From the NCBI GenBank assembly GCA_004298915.1, contig SCTE01000550.1:1-7361 (forward strand): DNA of 7,361 nucleotides, given 5' to 3'. The DNA comes from Chloroflexota bacterium. GTDB lineage: Bacteria; Chloroflexota; Limnocylindria; Limnocylindrales; CSP1-4. This document shows, piece after piece, positions 1 to 6,044 of this stretch. Numbering within the stretch: the first letter of the stretch is position 1; every line of letters starts with the position of its first letter. Position numbers and translations under genes: made by a program. The notes beneath the pieces are model-generated. The model searched no databases. It was not told the DNA's origin and saw only the letters and a list, made by a program, of their open reading frames with translations.

Positions 1-445
1 TGAGGGTTGCGGGCCCATCGATCGTCGCGGCAAACGATTCATGGCGGGTCGGGTCGCGGATCACCCCGACCACGGGAACGCCATCGACGACGAGCGCGAT
101 CGCGACGCAGAACACCGGGATGCCGTTTGCGTAGTTGATCGTCCCGTCGAGCGGGTCCACGACCCACACGCGGCCCACGCCCGAGGACGCTGCCTCTCCC
201 GCGGCCGCATCGTGCTCACCGGTCTCCTCGGCCATCAGCGCATCTCCGGGGAAGGCGGCACGGATCCCGTCGAGGATGAGCGCCTCGGACAGGTGGTCCG
301 CCTCGGTGACGACGTCCCGGGCCGACTTGTAGTCGATCTGCTCGAGGCGCTCGTAGTGCGCCATCTGGAGCTCGCCGGCACGCGCGGCAAGATCGAGGGC
401 GACGGCGAGTTCGGTCGCGTACCGGCCGTGGTTCGAAACGGTCAT
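1..445 (-). CDS. Inositol monophosphatase family protein (partial, N-terminal part)
   Basis: This is a Mg2+-dependent phosphatase of the IMPase/SuhB superfamily. Such enzymes hydrolyse inositol-1-phosphate or related sugar phosphates in the cytoplasm. The 148 visible residues from the ATG at 445 carry the family hallmarks in order: K40 and the DVVTEAD stretch (44-50), the metal-ligand pair E73-E74 in AEETG, and the metal-binding core WVVDPLDGTINY (94-105) with D97, D100 and T102. The reading frame runs off the left edge, so roughly the C-terminal 45 percent, including the second metal-site aspartate motif, is not visible. The ATG overlaps the TGA of the upstream zinc-ribbon gene as ATGA, indicating translational coupling. 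Substrate cannot be decided: inositol phosphate, fructose-1,6-bisphosphate and histidinol phosphate phosphatases share these motifs. Family assignment is firm; the specific function is open. Confidence 0.93.
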   Translation of the reverse strand, partial: MTVSNHGRYATELAVALDLAARAGELQMAHYERLEQIDYKSARDVVTEADHLSEALILDGIRAAFPGDALMAEETGEHDAAAGEAASSGVGRVWVVDPLDGTINYANGIPVFCVAIALVVDGVPVVGVIRDPTRHESFAATIDGPATL

Positions 446-918
446 GGGGACTGGCAATCGACGGCCAGGTCCCGAGGCTCGCCACCGAACACGGAGACCT
501 GGGCGGTGAACGTCAGCGTCTGGCCGGGCTGGATGTTCGGGGTCTGGAGCAGCTGGCCCGGCCCGCCGACGGGTCGGGCTGCCTCGATGACCCGACATGT
601 GGTCGCCGACGCGGTCGTGCCCGCATTCGTCACGGCGAGGGTCACCGCCAGGCCCCCGGCGCTTGCCGCCACTCCCCGCACCTCGCCGCTGAACGGGCCG
701 ATGCCGCCGAGCGCCGCGCGCCCGATGACCGCGAGGAAGAGCACGAACAGGAGGATCCCGCCGGCCGCGATCGCGTGGACCTGGGTCGTCGCGGGTTGCT
801 TGAGCCCGAGCGGATTGCAGTCCTCGCACAGGGCGACGTCGAGTGCGACGGGGCGTCCGCATCGAACGCAGCCGTGGAGCGGGGCGGGCTTCGACAGTTG
901 GGGGGTGGTCATGCGCAT
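442..918 (-). CDS. Zinc-ribbon, single-pass membrane protein of unknown function
   Basis: A predicted 158-residue protein I cannot assign to a named family with certainty. An N-terminal zinc ribbon is visible as CVRC (17-20) and CEDC (31-34). A short linker leads to one hydrophobic segment, about residues 49-66 (AIAAGGILLFVLFLAVIG). After it comes a non-cytoplasmic domain rich in small and beta-forming residues, with the pattern of the FxLYD-like or immunoglobulin-like beta domains found on surface-anchored bacterial proteins. The probable topology is ribbon inside, beta domain outside. The frame stays open further upstream, but that extension overlaps the neighbouring oxidoreductase and is arginine-rich shadow sequence. 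I therefore chose the ATG at 918; an ATG two codons later (912) is equally possible, as neither has a clear Shine-Dalgarno. Its stop overlaps the phosphatase start (ATGA). No function can be inferred beyond likely ligand binding or sensing. Confidence 0.75.
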   Translation of the reverse strand: MRMTTPQLSKPAPLHGCVRCGRPVALDVALCEDCNPLGLKQPATTQVHAIAAGGILLFVLFLAVIGRAALGGIGPFSGEVRGVAASAGGLAVTLAVTNAGTTASATTCRVIEAARPVGGPGQLLQTPNIQPGQTLTFTAQVSVFGGEPRDLAVDCQSP

Positions 919-998
919 CTCGATGGTGCCACGAACGCCGAAGGGAGGCCGCACGAGGCGCTTCGGGCACGGAACTGGCGGGTGTTCGTGGACCCGGC

Positions 999-1859
999 TC
1001 AGCCTCCGGCCGCGCGAACGAGACGATCCACGTCCGACGTCGTCCGGGCCGTGATGATGACGTCGTCGGCTCCGGCCGCCTGCCAGCGTGCCAGCTCGGC
1101 CGCGGGGCGCGTGACCCACGGGCTGTCATCGAGCGCGCTCTCGCCGCTCCGGCCCGCCTCGAACGCGACGATGAGGCGTTGGTCCGCCCGGTCCCTCCCG
1201 GCGGCTGCGAGCGATTCGAGGTAGATCGGCAGGTCCCGCTCGAAGGTTCGATCGAAGGCCGTCCAGCCGTCACCGATCCTCCCGGCCAGCCGGGCCCCGG
1301 CCACCGATTCGCCGCCGATGATGATCCTGGGAGCCGGGTCCGGGACCGGGTGCGCGTAGGCATCCTCGAGCGGATAGAACCGGCTCGGGCGGGTTACCGG
1401 ACCTCCGGTCCACAGGGCCCGGATGACCGCAATGGCCTCCTCGAGGCGAGCCGCCCGCTCGCCGGCCTCGGGGAAGTCGATCCCGTAGGCGACGTGCTCC
1501 TTCGGGTGGCCGCCGATCCCGATCCCGAGCGTCACGCGCCCATGGCTGATGGCCTGGGCATTGCCGACCATCCGGGCCAGGACCGCCGGGTGACGGTTCA
1601 TGACGTTGACCACGAACGAGCCGATCTCGACGTGCCTCGTCGTGGCCGCGGCGGCCGTGAGGGTCGTCCACTGCTCGAGGACCGGCACCGTCCGGTCGCC
1701 CTTGCCGACGAAGTGGTCCCAGCACCAGACTCCGGCATAACCGGCGGCATCGAGGCGACGGGCGCTCTCGAGCCACCAGCCGACATCGACCCCGATGGGC
1801 CCGAGCGAAACGCCGATCCGGGCCGTTTCCGAACCGGGGCCGCCGCCGTCCGTGATCAC
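999..1859 (-). CDS. LLM-class (luciferase-like) probable F420-dependent oxidoreductase
   Basis: A 286-residue member of the bacterial luciferase-like TIM-barrel superfamily. Related enzymes move hydride between reduced F420 (or FMN) and small molecules in the cytoplasm. Visible hallmarks are RIGVSLGP (14-21) as strand 1, GVWCWDHF (43-50), QWTTLTAAAATT (63-74), the ISHGRVTLGIGIG stretch (104-116), AYGIDFPEAGERAARLEEAI (124-143), SRFYPLEDA (159-167) and RIIIGGES (178-185). These order and space as in the probable F420 group. The start is a GTG at 1859, 4 bases after the stop of the phosphorylase gene, so the two are probably co-transcribed and coupled. The first 13 residues look disordered, and no strong Shine-Dalgarno is visible. 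Substrate is unknown. F420 rather than FMN use is inferred from family resemblance and from the F420 genes on the other strand. It is a diverged paralogue of the protein encoded at 4121-5077. Confidence 0.9.
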   Translation of the reverse strand: MITDGGGPGSETARIGVSLGPIGVDVGWWLESARRLDAAGYAGVWCWDHFVGKGDRTVPVLEQWTTLTAAAATTRHVEIGSFVVNVMNRHPAVLARMVGNAQAISHGRVTLGIGIGGHPKEHVAYGIDFPEAGERAARLEEAIAVIRALWTGGPVTRPSRFYPLEDAYAHPVPDPAPRIIIGGESVAGARLAGRIGDGWTAFDRTFERDLPIYLESLAAAGRDRADQRLIVAFEAGRSGESALDDSPWVTRPAAELARWQAAGADDVIITARTTSDVDRLVRAAGG

Positions 1860-1863
1860 GCGG

Positions 1864-2715
1864 CTACAGCCCGGTCTCGAACAGGCGGATGTCCTCGGCG
1901 CTCATCGCGTGGCCGTCCCCCCTGGTCGGCCCGAGCGCATCACGGGCCCCGAGCGCCGCGAGGTCGGCCGGGAATCGCCCGATGAGGTCGATGACCACGC
2001 CCTGGATCCGCTCGGCGTTCTGGGCGAAGACCTCGAGCACGCTCATCGCATCGACGGCCTCGGTTCCCTCGTGGACGCCGGCGTCGTAGTCGGTGATGAG
2101 CGAGATGTTGACCACCGCCATCCCGAGCTCCCGGCACAGCCAGGCCTCGGGGTACTGGGTCATGTTGATGACCTCCCAGCCGGCGTCGGAGAACCACTTC
2201 GATTCCGATTTCGTCGAGAACCGGGGGCCTTCGATGACGACGACGGTGCCGCGTTCGTGGACCTCGATGCCATGGTCACGGATCGTCTCGATCGCGAGCT
2301 TGCGCAGGATCGGATCGTAGGTCTCGGCGGACGACAGGTGGGTCACGACGGGGCCGTCGTAGAACGTGTGCGAGCGCTGCCCGGACGTCCGATCGACGAA
2401 CTGGTCGCAGACCACGAAGTCACCGGGCTTCACATGGAGGGCCAGCGATCCGGCGGCGCAGGGCGAGATCGCGGCCTGGACGCCGAGCGAGCGCATCGCC
2501 CAGACGTTGGCGCGGTAGTTGATCCGGTGGGGCGGGATCGTGTGGCGCCGGCCGTGGCGCGGCAGGAACGCGACCTTCCGATCCGCGACGGTCGCCAGGA
2601 AGAAGCTGTCGGACGGCGGGCCGTACGGCGTATCCACCTTGATCTCGCGAACATCGTCGAGGAGCGAGTAAAAGCCCGATCCACCGAAGACGCCGATCTC
2701 TGCCTGTCCTGTCAC
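1864..2715 (-). CDS. mtnP: S-methyl-5'-thioadenosine phosphorylase
   Basis: This enzyme cleaves 5'-methylthioadenosine, a by-product of polyamine and related synthesis, with phosphate to give adenine and 5-methylthioribose-1-phosphate. It feeds methionine and purine salvage in the cytoplasm. The 283-residue length is normal for the trimeric PNP/MTAP family. Visible motifs are GGSGFY (11-16) with the phosphate-binding serine, LPRHGRRHTIPPHRINYRAN (51-70), EGPRFST (162-168), NMTQYPEA (184-191) and TDYDAG (208-213). Aspartates at the TDYD positions are the usual mark of 6-aminopurine (adenosine-type) preference over 6-oxopurine. The start is a GTG at 2715 with GGAGG 5 bases upstream. The gene leads a minus-strand transcript that continues into the luciferase-like oxidoreductase. 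Methylthioinosine phosphorylase or a general nucleoside phosphorylase is less likely. Confidence 0.95.
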   Translation of the reverse strand: MTGQAEIGVFGGSGFYSLLDDVREIKVDTPYGPPSDSFFLATVADRKVAFLPRHGRRHTIPPHRINYRANVWAMRSLGVQAAISPCAAGSLALHVKPGDFVVCDQFVDRTSGQRSHTFYDGPVVTHLSSAETYDPILRKLAIETIRDHGIEVHERGTVVVIEGPRFSTKSESKWFSDAGWEVINMTQYPEAWLCRELGMAVVNISLITDYDAGVHEGTEAVDAMSVLEVFAQNAERIQGVVIDLIGRFPADLAALGARDALGPTRGDGHAMSAEDIRLFETGL

Positions 2716-2720
2716 CGAGG

Positions 2721-2725
2721 CCTCC
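2721..2725 (-). promoter_or_regulatory. Shine-Dalgarno of mtnP
   Basis: GGAGG on the minus strand lies 5 bases before the GTG at 2715. It decides this GTG start in a region where the frame offers few alternatives. Confidence 0.8.
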
Positions 2726-2775
2726 GGCTGGGCTGGGGTTGGCGTCGTGCGCGCCGATGGAACCCGCAGGGCCCG

Positions 2776-2781
2776 ATTGTA
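2776..2781 (-). promoter_or_regulatory. Candidate -10 element for the mtnP transcript
   Basis: The hexamer TACAAT on the minus strand differs from the TATAAT consensus at one position and stands out in this G+C-rich sequence. It would start transcription near 2769 and leave a leader of about 55 bases before the mtnP GTG. No good -35 box is visible 16-18 bases upstream; the best is GTGATC, a three-of-six match. This is a motif-based inference only. Confidence 0.35.
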
Positions 2782-2785
2782 GGGG

Positions 2786-2801
2786 GATCGAAGGCTCGAT
2801 C
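2786..2801. repeat. Inverted repeat in the divergent intergenic region (candidate operator)
   Basis: GATCGA, a 4-base spacer, then TCGATC form a perfect 6-4-6 dyad. It sits just upstream of the minus-strand TACAAT and 8 bases before the plus-strand TAGCAT. This is the position of an operator that could affect both divergent promoters. GATCGA is common in such genomes, so chance is a real possibility. Confidence 0.3.
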
Positions 2802-2809
2802 ACCTCCGC

Positions 2810-2815
2810 TAGCAT
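2810..2815 (+). promoter_or_regulatory. Candidate -10 element for the DUF1684 gene
   Basis: TAGCAT is a moderate match to a -10 hexamer in an otherwise G+C-rich stretch. It would give a leader of about 30 bases containing the Shine-Dalgarno at 2840-2844. No -35 match is visible at the proper spacing. Confidence 0.25.
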
Positions 2816-2839
2816 GGGCCGGGACCGGACGCCGCGCCC

Positions 2840-2844
2840 TGGAG
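2840..2844 (+). promoter_or_regulatory. Shine-Dalgarno of the DUF1684 gene
   Basis: TGGAG lies 7 bases before the GTG at 2852, supporting that codon as the start. Confidence 0.6.
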
Positions 2845-2851
2845 TCGCCTC

Positions 2852-3601
2852 GTGACTGACCGTGCCCACACCGAACCTTCGCTGACGCAGCTCGCCGACC
2901 GCCTGTCGCTTGCGGATTGGCGACGGCGGATCGCGGGCCTCTACGCCGAGGTCCGCGACATGGCCATGCGAGACCCGCGGGCAGCCTGGGAGCACTGGCG
3001 CGCCGTTCGCACCGAGCTCTACCGGGAGCACCCGCAGTCCCCCGTTCCGGCGGCTCAGCGTGCCGCGTTCAAGGGCCACTACTGGGACTACGACCCGGCA
3101 CTGAGGACCGAGGCGACCATCCTGCCGGCCGGCGACGCGGACGGCGGGGATGCGGGCGGTGCGGAGGGAGGCGGAGCCGACCTCGCCCGACGGGCGGGTG
3201 CCGATCTCGCGGGCCCGGGGGGCGCTCAGGGCCTTGCCCTCCAGCTCCCGATGAGCACCGGCGATCCGATGACCTTCACGTGGATCGGCACGGTCAGGGT
3301 GCCCCTCCCCGGCGGTCCACGAACCCTGGGCCTGTACTGGATGGCCGGGTATGCCGGCGGCCTATTCCTGCCCTTCCGCGACACGACCAACGGGTCGGCA
3401 ACGTACGGGGCTGGGCGGTACCTGCTCGACACCGTCAAGGGCGCGGATCTCGGGACCGCCGGCGCGCCCGATCGGCTGATCCTCGACTTCAACTACTCGT
3501 TCCAGCCGTCGTGCGCGTTCGATCCGCGCTGGTCCTGTCCGCTGGCCCCGCCCGAGAACCGGCTGCCCGTGGCGATCACCGCCGGGGAACGCCTGTCCTG
3601 A
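2852..3601 (+). CDS. DUF1684 domain-containing protein
   Basis: A 249-residue protein recognised from the conserved C-terminal pattern of DUF1684. The order is FRDTTNGSATYGAGRYLLD (175-193), LDFN (211-214), P219 and C221 in the QPSCAFDP stretch, C229-P230, and PPENRLPV (233-240) followed by a closing AGE. The N-terminal third is helical and charged (about 10-60), with SLADWRRRIAGLYAEVR typical of the family's start. The biochemical role of DUF1684 is not established to my knowledge. There is no signal peptide or membrane segment, so it is probably cytoplasmic. Residues about 93-126 form a low-complexity Gly/Ala/Asp insertion splitting the middle of the domain. The start is a GTG at 2852 with TGGAG 7 bases upstream. 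It is transcribed away from mtnP and lies 68 bases before the F420 gene cluster, so it may be a separate unit. Confidence 0.88.
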   Translation: MTDRAHTEPSLTQLADRLSLADWRRRIAGLYAEVRDMAMRDPRAAWEHWRAVRTELYREHPQSPVPAAQRAAFKGHYWDYDPALRTEATILPAGDADGGDAGGAEGGGADLARRAGADLAGPGGAQGLALQLPMSTGDPMTFTWIGTVRVPLPGGPRTLGLYWMAGYAGGLFLPFRDTTNGSATYGAGRYLLDTVKGADLGTAGAPDRLILDFNYSFQPSCAFDPRWSCPLAPPENRLPVAITAGERLS

Positions 3602-3614
3602 CGAGTACTCGTCA
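3599..3614. repeat. Perfect 16-base palindrome, candidate operator
   Basis: TGACGAGTACTCGTCA is a perfect palindrome with no spacer. Its first three bases are the stop codon of the DUF1684 gene, and it ends 55 bases before the ATG of the split-barrel oxidoreductase. With no loop and no T-run it is a poor terminator. The symmetry is typical of a dimeric regulator site such as TetR- or MarR-type operators. If functional, it would act on the F420 operon. The regulator is not in the window. Confidence 0.4.
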
Positions 3615-3657
3615 AGCCGGCCCGACCGGCGATCCGCGCCCGATGGGCGCGAAGCTC

Positions 3658-3663
3658 TACCAT
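3658..3663 (+). promoter_or_regulatory. Candidate -10 element at leaderless distance from the PPOX gene
   Basis: TACCAT ends 6 bases before the ATG at 3670, the spacing expected if transcription begins at the A of the start codon. No Shine-Dalgarno is visible between them, which agrees with a leaderless mRNA. No -35 box is recognisable. The call rests on motif and spacing only. Confidence 0.3.
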
Positions 3664-3669
3664 CCCGGC

Positions 3670-4101
3670 ATGACGACCGACACGCCCGCGGTGGCGCCGA
3701 TCTCCGACGCCGTTCGCCAGTTCCTCGAGGCACCGCATGTCGCCTCGGTCGGGACGACGGGTGCCGACGGCGAGCCCCACCAGGCGATCGCCTGGTACCG
3801 CCTCGATCCCGATGACCGGATCCTCCTGAACAGCCGCTACCCGCGGCGCTGGCCGCGGGACCTCCAGCGCGACCCGCGAGTCTCGCTCGCGGTCCTGGAT
3901 GGCGGGGATTCGATGCGCTGGGTCGGGATCAGCGGTGTCGTCGAGTCGATCGTCGATGACCTCGACCAGGCCCGCGACGACATCTGCGCCCTCGCGGTCC
4001 GCTACGACGACGCGGCCCCGGACCGCCTCGCCGAGTTCCGGACCCAGCCCCGGATCTCGTTCCGGATCCGGATCCTCGCGATCCACGACCACCTCGACTG
4101 A
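3670..4101 (+). CDS. PPOX-class probable F420-dependent oxidoreductase
   Basis: A 143-residue single-domain protein of the pyridoxamine-5'-phosphate-oxidase-like split beta-barrel fold, the size of the Rv1155/TIGR03618-type F420 enzymes. Family features in order are a short N-terminal helix ending in FLEAPHVASVGTTGADGEPHQ (18-38), the AWYRLDPDDRILLNS strands (41-55), the basic loop RYPRRWPRDLQRDPRVSLAV (56-75) that in this family contacts the cofactor phosphate and tail, then WVGISGVVESI (84-94) and a C-terminal RISFRIR strand. Homologues act as homodimers and reduce diverse substrates with reduced F420, or bind F420. The substrate here is unknown. The frame is open far upstream, but the ATG at 3670 begins where homology begins. 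It lies 19 bases before the next gene and likely starts the F420 operon. FMN or haem binding is the alternative. Confidence 0.87.
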   Translation: MTTDTPAVAPISDAVRQFLEAPHVASVGTTGADGEPHQAIAWYRLDPDDRILLNSRYPRRWPRDLQRDPRVSLAVLDGGDSMRWVGISGVVESIVDDLDQARDDICALAVRYDDAAPDRLAEFRTQPRISFRIRILAIHDHLD

Positions 4102-4107
4102 TGGACC

Positions 4108-4113
4108 AGGGGA
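4108..4113 (+). promoter_or_regulatory. Shine-Dalgarno deciding the start of the LLM oxidoreductase
   Basis: AGGGGA lies 7 bases before the GTG at 4121. The reading frame is open through the previous gene, so this site is the main reason for choosing 4121 as the start. Confidence 0.75.
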
Positions 4114-4120
4114 CATTCCG

Positions 4121-5077
4121 GTGAACCAGCCAACGTCGTCGGCGCCCCGGATACGCCTGGGCGCGCAGCTCTGGTCGCAGCACACCGACTGGCCGGCGAT
4201 CCGCGATGCGGCCGTCGCGGCCGAGGCGGTCGGGTGGGATTCGGTCTGGACGTGGGACCACCTGCTGGCCATCTTCGGGCCGGCCGACCAGCCGATCCTC
4301 GAGGGCTGGACCACGCTGGCCGCGCTGAGCTCGGTCACGTCCCGCCTGCAGCTCGGCCTGATGGTGGGCGCCAACACCTTCCGGAACCCGGGCCTGACCG
4401 CCAAGCTCGCCACGACGCTCGACCACGTGTCGGGCGGGCGGGCGATCCTCGGCATCGGCGGGGCCTGGTTCGAGCGCGAGCACGAGGCATTCGGGATCGA
4501 TTTCGGGGCGGGGTTCGGGGAGCGCCTGGATCGCCTCGATGAGGCGGTCATGCTCCTGCGCCGCCTGCTCGATGGCGAGCGGATCACCCACGAGGGGCGG
4601 TTCTACCAGTTCCACGACGCCCTGTGCGAGCCGCGCCCGATCCAGCCGCACCTGCCGATCCTCATCGGCGGCAGCGGTCCGAAGAAGACCCTCCGGACCA
4701 CGGCCCTCCGGGGCGACCTGTGGAACACGGCCGGCACGATCGAGGAGACCCGGACGCGCCTCGAGATCCTCGACGCCCACTGCGCCGACGTCGGGCGCGA
4801 CCGGTCCGAGATCGAGCTGACGGTGAGCTTCCCGGTCCTGATCCGTGACCGGCAGGCCGACGCCGAGGCAGCGTGGGCGAGCCTCATCGGCTCGAATGGC
4901 ACGATTCACGCCGGCGCGGTCCCGCACCTGTACGGAAACCCCGAACAGGTCGCCGACGCGATCCGGCCCTACGTCGAGCTCGGGTTCAGCACGATCATCG
5001 CCCGGCTTCCGGCGCCCTACGACCTCGAGACCATCGAGCGCATGATCGAGGTACGCAACCTCCTGTCCGGTGGCTGA
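4121..5077 (+). CDS. LLM-class F420-dependent oxidoreductase, Rv1855c-like
   Basis: A 318-residue luciferase-like TIM-barrel protein, close in pattern to the TIGR03560 (Rv1855c) group of probable F420-dependent oxidoreductases. Visible blocks are IRLGAQLWSQ (11-20), DSVWTWDHLLAIFG (40-53), EGWTTLAALS (61-70), LGLMVGANTFRNPGLTAK (78-95), GGRAILGIGGAWFEREHEAF (105-124), GIDFGAGFGERLDRLDEAV (125-143), GRFYQF (159-164) and LPILIGGSGPKKTLR (178-192). The start is the GTG at 4121 with AGGGGA upstream; longer forms would run through the preceding gene. It begins 19 bases after the PPOX stop, and its last 8 bases overlap cofD, so it is firmly part of the F420 operon. That supports F420 as cofactor. 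The substrate is unknown. It appears paralogous to the minus-strand protein at 999-1859. Confidence 0.94.
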   Translation: MNQPTSSAPRIRLGAQLWSQHTDWPAIRDAAVAAEAVGWDSVWTWDHLLAIFGPADQPILEGWTTLAALSSVTSRLQLGLMVGANTFRNPGLTAKLATTLDHVSGGRAILGIGGAWFEREHEAFGIDFGAGFGERLDRLDEAVMLLRRLLDGERITHEGRFYQFHDALCEPRPIQPHLPILIGGSGPKKTLRTTALRGDLWNTAGTIEETRTRLEILDAHCADVGRDRSEIELTVSFPVLIRDRQADAEAAWASLIGSNGTIHAGAVPHLYGNPEQVADAIRPYVELGFSTIIARLPAPYDLETIERMIEVRNLLSGG

Positions 5078-6044
5078 CCGAGCCGATCCCCGGGTCGTCC
5101 TCCTCGCCGGCGGCGTGGGCGGAGCGCGGCTGGCCCATGGCCTCCAGGCGAACCTCGGGGATCGACTGACGGTCGTCGTCAACACGGCGGACGACATCGA
5201 GCGTCACGGGCTGCTGGTCTGCCCGGATCACGACACGGTCATGTACACGCTCGCCGGCATCGACAACCGCGACTGGGGCTGGGGCATCGCCGGCGAAACG
5301 TTCGCGGCGGCCGAGATGATGGCCGGCTACGGCGAGGAGAGCTGGTTCCGGCTGGGCGATCGCGACCTCGCGACGCATGTCGTCCGGACGAGCCGCCTGC
5401 GTGACGGCATGCGATTGACCGACGTGCTTCTGGGTCTCCAGGTGTCGCTCGGGCTGCGCGCCCGGATCCTCGCGATGACCGATGAGCCGGTCCGGACCGA
5501 GGTCCGCACCGACGCCGGATGGCTCGACTTCCAGACCTACTTCGTCCGTCTTCACCAGGAACCGGACGTTCGCGAGCTTCGTTATCGCGGGCTCGATGAC
5601 GCGCGGGTCACGCCGGAGGTGGTGGACGCGTTCGAGCGGGCCGATGCGATCGTCATCGGGCCATCCAACCCGTTCCTGTCGATCGCCCCGATCCTCGGCG
5701 TTCGTGGCATGCGCGAGGCGATCGATGCGGCCCGAGCGCGCGGCGGGCGCGTCCTCGCGATGTCCGGGATCGTCGGGGGCAAGGCGATCAAAGGCCCGGC
5801 CGATCGCATCCTGGCCTCGCTCGGCCACGAAACCAGCGCCGTCGGCGTGGCGCGCCAGTACCGCGGGCTCGTCGAGACCTTCGTCATCGACGACGTGGAT
5901 GCCGCGCTGGAGCCGGCGATCCGGGCCCTCGGGCTCGATGTCATCGTGGCCGACACGATCATGGCGGATGACGCGGCGCGAGCGAGGGTGGCAGGCGTGC
6001 TTCTCGATGCCATCGGGGTCCTTGGGTCGGGCCTGACGGCATGA
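5070..6044 (+). CDS. cofD: 2-phospho-L-lactate (or phosphoenolpyruvate) transferase CofD
   Basis: CofD/FbiA transfers a phospho-acyl group from its GDP-activated form (LPPG, or EPPG in many bacteria) to the riboflavin-like FO, giving F420-0 or dehydro-F420-0 in the cytoplasm. The 324-residue length is normal. Visible motifs are LAGGVGGARL (12-21) for nucleotide binding, VVVNTADD (35-42), CPDHDTVMYTLAG (51-63), the metal and FO region LGDRDLATH (95-103), DFQTYFVR (153-160), IGPSNPFLSIAPIL (196-209) and SGIVGGKAIKGPAD (232-245). The start is a GTG at 5070 inside the end of the preceding gene, with 8 bases of overlap and no strong Shine-Dalgarno, suggesting coupling. Its stop overlaps the cofC start as ATGA. 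Which acceptor acid is used cannot be told from this gene alone. Confidence 0.97.
   Translation: MADRADPRVVLLAGGVGGARLAHGLQANLGDRLTVVVNTADDIERHGLLVCPDHDTVMYTLAGIDNRDWGWGIAGETFAAAEMMAGYGEESWFRLGDRDLATHVVRTSRLRDGMRLTDVLLGLQVSLGLRARILAMTDEPVRTEVRTDAGWLDFQTYFVRLHQEPDVRELRYRGLDDARVTPEVVDAFERADAIVIGPSNPFLSIAPILGVRGMREAIDAARARGGRVLAMSGIVGGKAIKGPADRILASLGHETSAVGVARQYRGLVETFVIDDVDAALEPAIRALGLDVIVADTIMADDAARARVAGVLLDAIGVLGSGLTA

Noticed and set aside
929..991. Inverted repeat CCACGAAC ... GTTCGTGG flanking the gap between the LLM gene and the zinc-ribbon gene
   Set aside because: The arms are only 8 bases with a 47-base interval, one arm lies inside the LLM coding end, and no T-run follows on the minus strand. 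I see no terminator and no gene in the 919-998 gap.
41..1054. Open frame on the plus strand, 337 codons
   Set aside because: It is opposite the phosphatase and zinc-ribbon genes, which have recognisable motifs on the minus strand. Its own translation shows no domain.
2917..3669. Upstream extension of the PPOX frame through the DUF1684 gene
   Set aside because: Split-barrel homology begins just after the ATG at 3670. The upstream part is out of frame with the well-supported DUF1684 protein and is Arg/Gly-rich noise.
3929..5197. Long open frame on the minus strand, 422 codons
   Set aside because: It lies antisense to the PPOX, LLM and cofD genes, has an Asp/Arg/Gly/Pro-rich composition with no recognisable domain, and is a typical shadow of G+C-rich coding sequence.
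5070..6044. CofD NTADD motif as an unusual substitution
   Set aside because: Alanine at this position also occurs in archaeal CofD proteins as I recall them, so it is normal family variation rather than a defect.
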